Assembly (NCBI RefSeq): GCF_002904335.1 | Contig: NZ_PPHF01000152.1 | Coordinates: 62,001-126,000 of the forward strand | DNA from: Amycolatopsis sp. CA-126428 | Lineage (GTDB): Bacteria; Actinomycetota; Actinomycetes; Mycobacteriales; Pseudonocardiaceae | Direction of reading: 5' to 3' | Length of the DNA: 64,000 bases | Part shown: in pieces, positions 60,056 through 64,000 of the stretch | Numbering within the stretch: the first letter of the stretch is position 1 | Layout of the letters: each line of letters begins with the position of its first letter | Translations under genes and position numbers: made by a program | The notes under the pieces: generated by a model | What the model saw: the letters and a program-made list of their open reading frames with translations, nothing else | Databases searched by the model: none | What the model was told of the DNA's origin: nothing

Positions 60056-60531
60056 GACTCGGACCCCTGCGCCGCATGGACATCGCCCGGTGCGTGGAGA
60101 TCGAGAAGATCCTGTTCCCCGGCGACGACCCGTGGAGCGCCCGCGCCTTCCACTCCGAACTGGACGCGGGCAACTTCTACCTCGCCGCCCGCCCGGACGA
60201 GGGCGATGAGCTGCTCGGCTACGCCGGGCTGGCCGTCGTCGGGCGCCGCCGTGGCGAGTACGAGGCGACCGTGCACACCATCGGCGTCGCGCCCGAGCAC
60301 CAGGGCCAGGGCATCGGCACGGCACTGCTGCAGGCGCTGCTGACGCGGGCCGACGAGTTCGAGGCGCCGGTCTTCCTCGAGGTCCGCACGGACAACACCA
60401 CCGCGCTCGCCCTGTACGAGCGCCACGGCTTCGAACGGCTCGGCATCCGGAAGCGCTACTACCAGCCTTCCGGTGCCGACGCGTACACGATGGTCCGCCC
60501 GGCGCGGACGCGAGACGGGGTGGCGGGCTGA
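60052..60531 (+). CDS. rimI: Ribosomal-protein-alanine N-acetyltransferase
   Basis: GNAT-family enzyme of 159 residues acetylating N-terminal alanine of S18 or other proteins. The acetyl-CoA loop is TIGVAPEHQGQGIGTALLQA; the C-terminal part ALYERHGFERLGIRKRYYQP is typical of RimI. GTG overlaps tsaB and the stop overlaps tsaD; tsaB-rimI-tsaD is the standard actinobacterial order. Confidence 0.94.
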   Translation: MRLGPLRRMDIARCVEIEKILFPGDDPWSARAFHSELDAGNFYLAARPDEGDELLGYAGLAVVGRRRGEYEATVHTIGVAPEHQGQGIGTALLQALLTRADEFEAPVFLEVRTDNTTALALYERHGFERLGIRKRYYQPSGADAYTMVRPARTRDGVAG

Positions 60532-61577
60532 TGGCACGCATCATCATGGGTATCGAGAGCTCGTGCGACGAGACCGGCGTCGGGTTGGTCCGGCTGCACG
60601 ACGACGGCACGGTCGAGTTGCTGGCGGACGAGGTCGCCTCCAGTGTCGAGCAGCACGCCCGGTTCGGCGGTGTGGTGCCTGAGGTCGCCAGTCGTGCGCA
60701 CCTGGAGGCGATGGTGCCGACGACTGAGCGGGCGTTCGCCACGGCTGGTCTTTCGCTGTCCGATGTGGACGCTATTGCGGTGACGGCCGGTCCGGGGCTG
60801 GCGGGGGCGCTGCTGGTCGGCGTCTCGGCGGCGAAGGCGTATGCGACGGCGTTGGATGTGCCTTTGTACGGCGTCAACCACCTGGCCGGGCACATCGCGG
60901 TGGACACGTTGCAGCATGGGCCGTTGCCGACGCCGTGCCTGGCGTTGCTCGTTTCCGGTGGGCACACTCAGCTGCTGCGCGTTGATGACATCGCGTCTTC
61001 GATCACCGAGCTGGGGTCCACGGTGGATGATGCGGCCGGTGAGGCTTACGACAAGGTTGCTCGTGTGCTCGGGTTGCCGTACCCGGGTGGGCCGCCGATC
61101 GACAAGGCGGCCAAGAACGGGAATCCGGCGGCGATTGCGTTTCCCCGTGGGATGACGGGGCCGCGGGATGCTGCCTTTGATTTTTCCTTCTCCGGGTTGA
61201 AGACTTCGGTTGCGCGCTGGGTCGAAGGCGCTGCTCGCCGTGGTGAGGAGATTCCGGTGGATGACGTTGCGGCGTCGTTCCAGGAGGCCGTTGCGGATGT
61301 GCTGACCTCGAAGGCGATCCGTGCGGCGAAGGAGCAGGGGATCGATACCATGGTGATTTCCGGTGGGGTGGCTGCGAATTCGCGGTTGAAGGAGCTGGCT
61401 GCGGAGCGTTGTGCTGTTGCGGGTATTGAGCTGCGGGTTCCTCGGCCGCGGCTTTGCACGGACAATGGCGCGATGATCGCGGCTTTGGGGGCGCACGTGG
61501 TGGCGGGCAAGCGGCCGACTGCTCCGTTGGACTTCAGTGCCAATCCGGCGTTGCCGGTGAATGTGGTGTCGCTCTAG
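60531..61577 (+). CDS. tsaD: tRNA threonylcarbamoyladenosine transferase TsaD
   Basis: Transfers the threonylcarbamoyl group to A37 of tRNA. The 348 residues start ARIIMGIESSCDETGVGLVR; the metal motif HxxxH is in GVNHLAGHIAVDTL. Further blocks are LALLVSGGHTQLLRVDDIAS, DDAAGEAYDKVARVLGLPYP and TDNGAMIAALGAHV. From about base 60,700 on, codons with T or third-position A/T become commoner than in neighbours, a mild local change. Confidence 0.96.
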   Translation: MARIIMGIESSCDETGVGLVRLHDDGTVELLADEVASSVEQHARFGGVVPEVASRAHLEAMVPTTERAFATAGLSLSDVDAIAVTAGPGLAGALLVGVSAAKAYATALDVPLYGVNHLAGHIAVDTLQHGPLPTPCLALLVSGGHTQLLRVDDIASSITELGSTVDDAAGEAYDKVARVLGLPYPGGPPIDKAAKNGNPAAIAFPRGMTGPRDAAFDFSFSGLKTSVARWVEGAARRGEEIPVDDVAASFQEAVADVLTSKAIRAAKEQGIDTMVISGGVAANSRLKELAAERCAVAGIELRVPRPRLCTDNGAMIAALGAHVVAGKRPTAPLDFSANPALPVNVVSL

Positions 61578-61683
61578 CGGTACTTCTCCGCCACCCCGAA
61601 GCCTGGATTGTGACTACGGCTTCGGATCGGGGTTGCGGGGGGTCTGGCTGGCCTGGGGCTGGTTTATGCGTTCGGGATGCGGT
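61578..61683. other. Gap between convergent tsaD and wecB
   Basis: 106 bases. A hairpin CCGAAGCC - tggattgtgacta - CGGCTTCGG (about 61600-61628) follows the tsaD stop and may end its transcript; no T tract. The rest is G/T-rich on plus with no further structure that I can support. Confidence 0.4.
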
Positions 61684-62835
61684 CTACGGAGCCGCTGCCG
61701 GGCTCGGAGCCGCGGCCCGGACGCCCAGCAGTTCCTCGATTGCCGCGACCGCCAGCACCGCCGCGTTTCCTTCACCGTAAGGGTTTCCCACCTGCGCGGG
61801 CCTTAGCTCCCCGCTCAGCAATCGCGCCGCCGTGTCCGCGATGCGCTCGGTGTCCGTTCCCGCCAGCCATGCGCAACCCGCCTCCACCACTTCCACGCGC
61901 TCGGTCACCTCGCGCAGCACCACCACCGGGGTGCCGAACGTCGGCGCTTCCTCCTGGATGCCGCCCGAATCCGTCAGGACCAGGGCCGCCAGCCGTAGCG
62001 CTCGGACCAGGTCCGGGTACTCCAGCGGGTCCGTCACCGTTACCCGGGGCAAGCCGGCCAGTGCCGCCTCCACCTGGGCGCGGACCTGGGGGTTGGGGTG
62101 CGCCGGGAACAGCACCTGGACGTCCGGGTGCTCGGCCACGATCAGCTGCACCGCCGCCAGCGTCCGCTCCAGGGGCTCGCCCCAGGACTCCCGGCGGTGG
62201 GACGTGACCAGCACCAGGCGCTCGCCCGCCTCCGCGAGCTCCATCTCCAGCAACGCCAGGGCCGTGTCGCGCGCCGGCAGGTCGCGGGCCGCGATCTCCA
62301 GGACCGCGTCGACCACCGTGTTGCCCGTGACCGCTATCTGCTGCCGCGCAACACCTTCCGAGCGCAACGCCGCCGCCGCGCCCAGGGTCGGCGCCAGGTG
62401 CAGCGCCGCGATGCGGGACACCATCTGTCGCGCGCCTTCCTCCGGGAACGGTGCCGCGAGGTCGTGGGTGCGCAGCCCGGCTTCCAGGTGGACCACCGGG
62501 ATACCCAGCCAGAACGCGGCCAACGCGCCCGCGAGCGTCGTCGTCGTGTCGCCTTGGACGACCAGCGCGGCCGGTGCGTGGCTGCGCAGTGCGTCGTCGA
62601 GCGCGGGCAGCAGGCCCGCGACCAGCTCGGCCTGGCCGCCGGTCACCCGCGGTGGCACGTCGAGCCACACGTCCACGGCCAGCCCGAACGGCTCCAATGC
62701 CTGCTCGACCATGCCCGGGTGCTGGCCGCTGTGCACCACCACCGGGCGCAGCACCGGGTGGGCCGCCAGCGCCAGGGCCAGCGGCGCGAGCTTGACGGCT
62801 TCCGGCCGCGTCCCGGCCAGCAACATCACGTCCAC
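61684..62835 (-). CDS. wecB: UDP-N-acetylglucosamine 2-epimerase (non-hydrolysing)
   Basis: Interconverts UDP-GlcNAc and UDP-ManNAc for cell-envelope polysaccharide. The product has MLLAGTRPEAVKLAPLALAL, VVQGDTTTTLAGALAAFWLG, VVHLEAGLRTHDLAAPFPEE, LVLVTSHRRESWGEPLERTL and LTDSGGIQEEAPTFGTP. I chose the GTG at 62835, behind GGAGAAGGGG, for 383 residues; GTG 62829 and ATG 62826 are close alternatives, and ATG 62883 would add 16 unusual residues. No polysaccharide cluster is adjacent. Confidence 0.92.
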   Translation of the reverse strand: MDVMLLAGTRPEAVKLAPLALALAAHPVLRPVVVHSGQHPGMVEQALEPFGLAVDVWLDVPPRVTGGQAELVAGLLPALDDALRSHAPAALVVQGDTTTTLAGALAAFWLGIPVVHLEAGLRTHDLAAPFPEEGARQMVSRIAALHLAPTLGAAAALRSEGVARQQIAVTGNTVVDAVLEIAARDLPARDTALALLEMELAEAGERLVLVTSHRRESWGEPLERTLAAVQLIVAEHPDVQVLFPAHPNPQVRAQVEAALAGLPRVTVTDPLEYPDLVRALRLAALVLTDSGGIQEEAPTFGTPVVVLREVTERVEVVEAGCAWLAGTDTERIADTAARLLSGELRPAQVGNPYGEGNAAVLAVAAIEELLGVRAAAPSPAAAP

Positions 62836-62890
62836 CCCGTGCCGCCCCTTCTCCACATCGTCCAGTGTCCAGCAAATTTCCATCTACGGG

Positions 62891-62927
62891 GGGCCGCCGG
62901 CGTGCGAGGGGCACACGCCGGCGGCCC
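62891..62927 (-). terminator. Hairpin after small anchored-protein gene
   Basis: Stem GGGCCGCCGGCGTG and CACACGCCGGCGGCCC with a short purine-rich loop, between the small LAxTG-type gene and wecB (both minus). It begins 12 bases past the small gene's stop, so it probably ends that transcript. No T tract. Confidence 0.7.
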
Positions 62928-62938
62928 GGGTCACCGCC

Positions 62939-63118
62939 TCAGTCCCGCGCCCGGGAAAGACGGCGGTTGCGGCGGTGGACGGCGATCAGCGCGACGGTCC
63001 CGAGCAGGACCAAGAGCACGCCGAGGGCCAGCCACCAGCCGATGTCGGCGCCGGTGGCGGCGAGGGTGCCCACCCCGCCACCGGCCACGCCGACTCCGGC
63101 GCCCGGCATCTTGTACAT
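62939..63118 (-). CDS. 59-aa membrane protein with LAxTG-type sorting signal
   Basis: The short product has a Gly-rich start (MYKMPGAGVGVAGGGVGTLA), the pentapeptide LAATG, one hydrophobic helix (WWLALGVLLVLLGTVALIAV) and a basic end HRRNRRLSRARD. This order of motif, helix and positive tail is a sortase signal; LAxTG is the motif favoured by class E sortases of high-GC actinobacteria. There is no N-terminal signal peptide, which is odd. An alternative GTG-type start upstream would extend it to 90 residues. It follows the adhesin-like gene by 11 bases. Confidence 0.6.
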   Translation of the reverse strand: MYKMPGAGVGVAGGGVGTLAATGADIGWWLALGVLLVLLGTVALIAVHRRNRRLSRARD

Positions 63119-63129
63119 CCGGACCTCGC

Positions 63130-63897
63130 TCAGGCTCGCGCGGAACGGCGGCGGAAGATGCGGGTGCCGACCGGCAGCGCGACGGCGCCCAGCAGGCAGA
63201 GCCCGATCCACAGGCCCGCACCCGACGCCAGCGGCATCGGCGGCGCGGCCGGGCCGCAGGTCGCCGACGACACGACGACGTCACCCGAGCCGAGGGCTTT
63301 GAGCCCTTCGCCGAGCAGCTTCACGTGGACGGCGTTGACCGTGAGGCTGCCGTCGGGGTTCTTCACCTGCTCGTTGAGGATGATCGTCGCGACGTTGAGC
63401 GCGCCGAGACCGACCTTGATCTGCGTGTTCGCGGCCGGGGCGGCGTCGACCGCGCCGACACTGCCGAGGTTCGCGCCGACCAGTTTCGTGCTGCCTTCGA
63501 CGCCCTTCTGCGTCGCCGTGCACACGGCCTCGACGAGCTTGATGCCGACGTTGCCGAGCGCCGCCTTGAGCAGCGGCAGCCCGACGTCGGCGGTGCTCGC
63601 CTTCGCCGTCACCGCACCGGAATTCTCGTCGCGCTTGGCTTCGGTGTTGATCGCGCCGGCGGTGAGGATGCCGGTGAGGTCGACCTTCGCCAGGCTGCTG
63701 CTCGTCGGGCCCGCGGTGTTCGCGGCCGCGAACGGGCCCGCCTTCACCGCGTTCTGGCCGAGCAGCTTGACGTCGACCTTGACGCCGTACGCCGATCCGT
63801 CGCCGGGAGCCGCCGAAGCGGGGGCCGCGCCGGCGAGCACGACGCTCGCCACGACCGCGGCGAGCAGCCCGCCACGGCGCACGAGGGAGCTCTTCAT
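63130..63897 (-). CDS. Secreted choice-of-anchor P-like surface protein
   Basis: The 255-residue product begins with a signal peptide (RGGLLAAVVASVVLAGAAPA, cleavage after ASA). The mature domain shows AYGVKVDVKLLGQNAVKAGP, ATIILNEQVKNPDGSLTVN and AVHVKLLGEGLKALGSGDVV, with two cysteines (VCTATQ and SSATCG), a pattern I associate with choice-of-anchor P family surface proteins. The C-terminus is a membrane anchor (LWIGLCLLGAVALPVGTRIF) with basic tail RRRSARA. ATG at 63897 follows GGAGGACCACTTG; the upstream frame is not needed. Confidence 0.7.
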   Translation of the reverse strand: MKSSLVRRGGLLAAVVASVVLAGAAPASAAPGDGSAYGVKVDVKLLGQNAVKAGPFAAANTAGPTSSSLAKVDLTGILTAGAINTEAKRDENSGAVTAKASTADVGLPLLKAALGNVGIKLVEAVCTATQKGVEGSTKLVGANLGSVGAVDAAPAANTQIKVGLGALNVATIILNEQVKNPDGSLTVNAVHVKLLGEGLKALGSGDVVVSSATCGPAAPPMPLASGAGLWIGLCLLGAVALPVGTRIFRRRSARA

Positions 63898-64000
63898 CAA
63901 GTGGTCCTCCGAATTCGCTGGATTTATCGGGGGTGCGTGACGGCGGCGCGGATCGACCCGGCTAGCCATGACTCGGCACGCGGATCGACTATCGCGAAGA

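Overview
The window (64 kb, very high GC, GTG starts common, strongly G/C-biased third codon positions) is chromosomal core DNA of a high-GC actinobacterium. Gene order closely follows the Mycobacterium tuberculosis stretch rplB...rpsQ / rplN...rplO / secY-adk-map / infA-rpmJ-rpsM-rpsK-rpsD-rpoA-rplQ-truA / ESX-4 / rplM-rpsI-glmM / glmS / nnr / alr / tsaE-tsaB-rimI-tsaD. Protein style (EccE present, a fused Hsp70/Rv3446c-type protein, a MatB-like enzyme, LAxTG-like anchors) points to Pseudonocardiales. Amycolatopsis is my best guess, but that is inference and not proven here.

Layout. 1-7.6 kb: the S10 operon from a 5'-cut rplB to rpsQ, a 108-base boundary, then the spc operon rplN to rplO, closed by a strong hairpin. 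7.7-9.4 kb: a proline-rich membrane protein and a LysE-type exporter separate rplO from secY. 9.6-12.3 kb: secY-adk-map. 12.6-17.5 kb: infA and the alpha operon through rplQ and truA, with an unrecognised 61-codon reading frame between rpsM and rpsK. 17.5-33.9 kb: a complete ESX-4-type type VII secretion (T7SS) locus: an unknown gene plus eccE on the minus strand; eccB and two EspC/WXG-like genes on plus; mycP and eccD on minus; then eccC, an Hsp70/Rv3446c fusion, a small basic protein and two WXG100 substrates on plus. 34-35.6 kb: a DUF4333 membrane protein and a lipoprotein. 35.9-38.5 kb: rplM-rpsI and glmM.

38.5-44.8 kb is the least conventional part. It holds a divergent, abnormally short P450-like gene facing an acyl-AMP ligase plus acyl carrier protein. 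A second T7SS-type substrate island follows: a YxxxE protein, an 856-aa WxG low-complexity protein, a 26-aa reading frame and a coiled-coil protein. 44.8-64 kb returns to housekeeping: alpha/beta hydrolase, glmS behind two opposed 21-bp repeat arrays, the NAD(P)HX repair enzyme, a DeoR regulator with a xylulokinase-like kinase and an MsiK-type ABC ATPase, alr, hydrolase, tsaE, a Tat-exported beta-lactamase-like protein, AccD3-type carboxyltransferase with MatB-type synthetase, tsaB-rimI-tsaD, wecB, and two wall or membrane-anchored proteins at the right edge.

Cutting across these regions is a family of five 44-base palindromes of the form TCGTGAGTGGtaa...ttaCCACTCACGA, all close to gene ends. 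Several supply the stop codon of the adjacent gene, and two also encode its last residues. I saw no rRNA or tRNA gene, CRISPR array, insertion sequence or phage gene.
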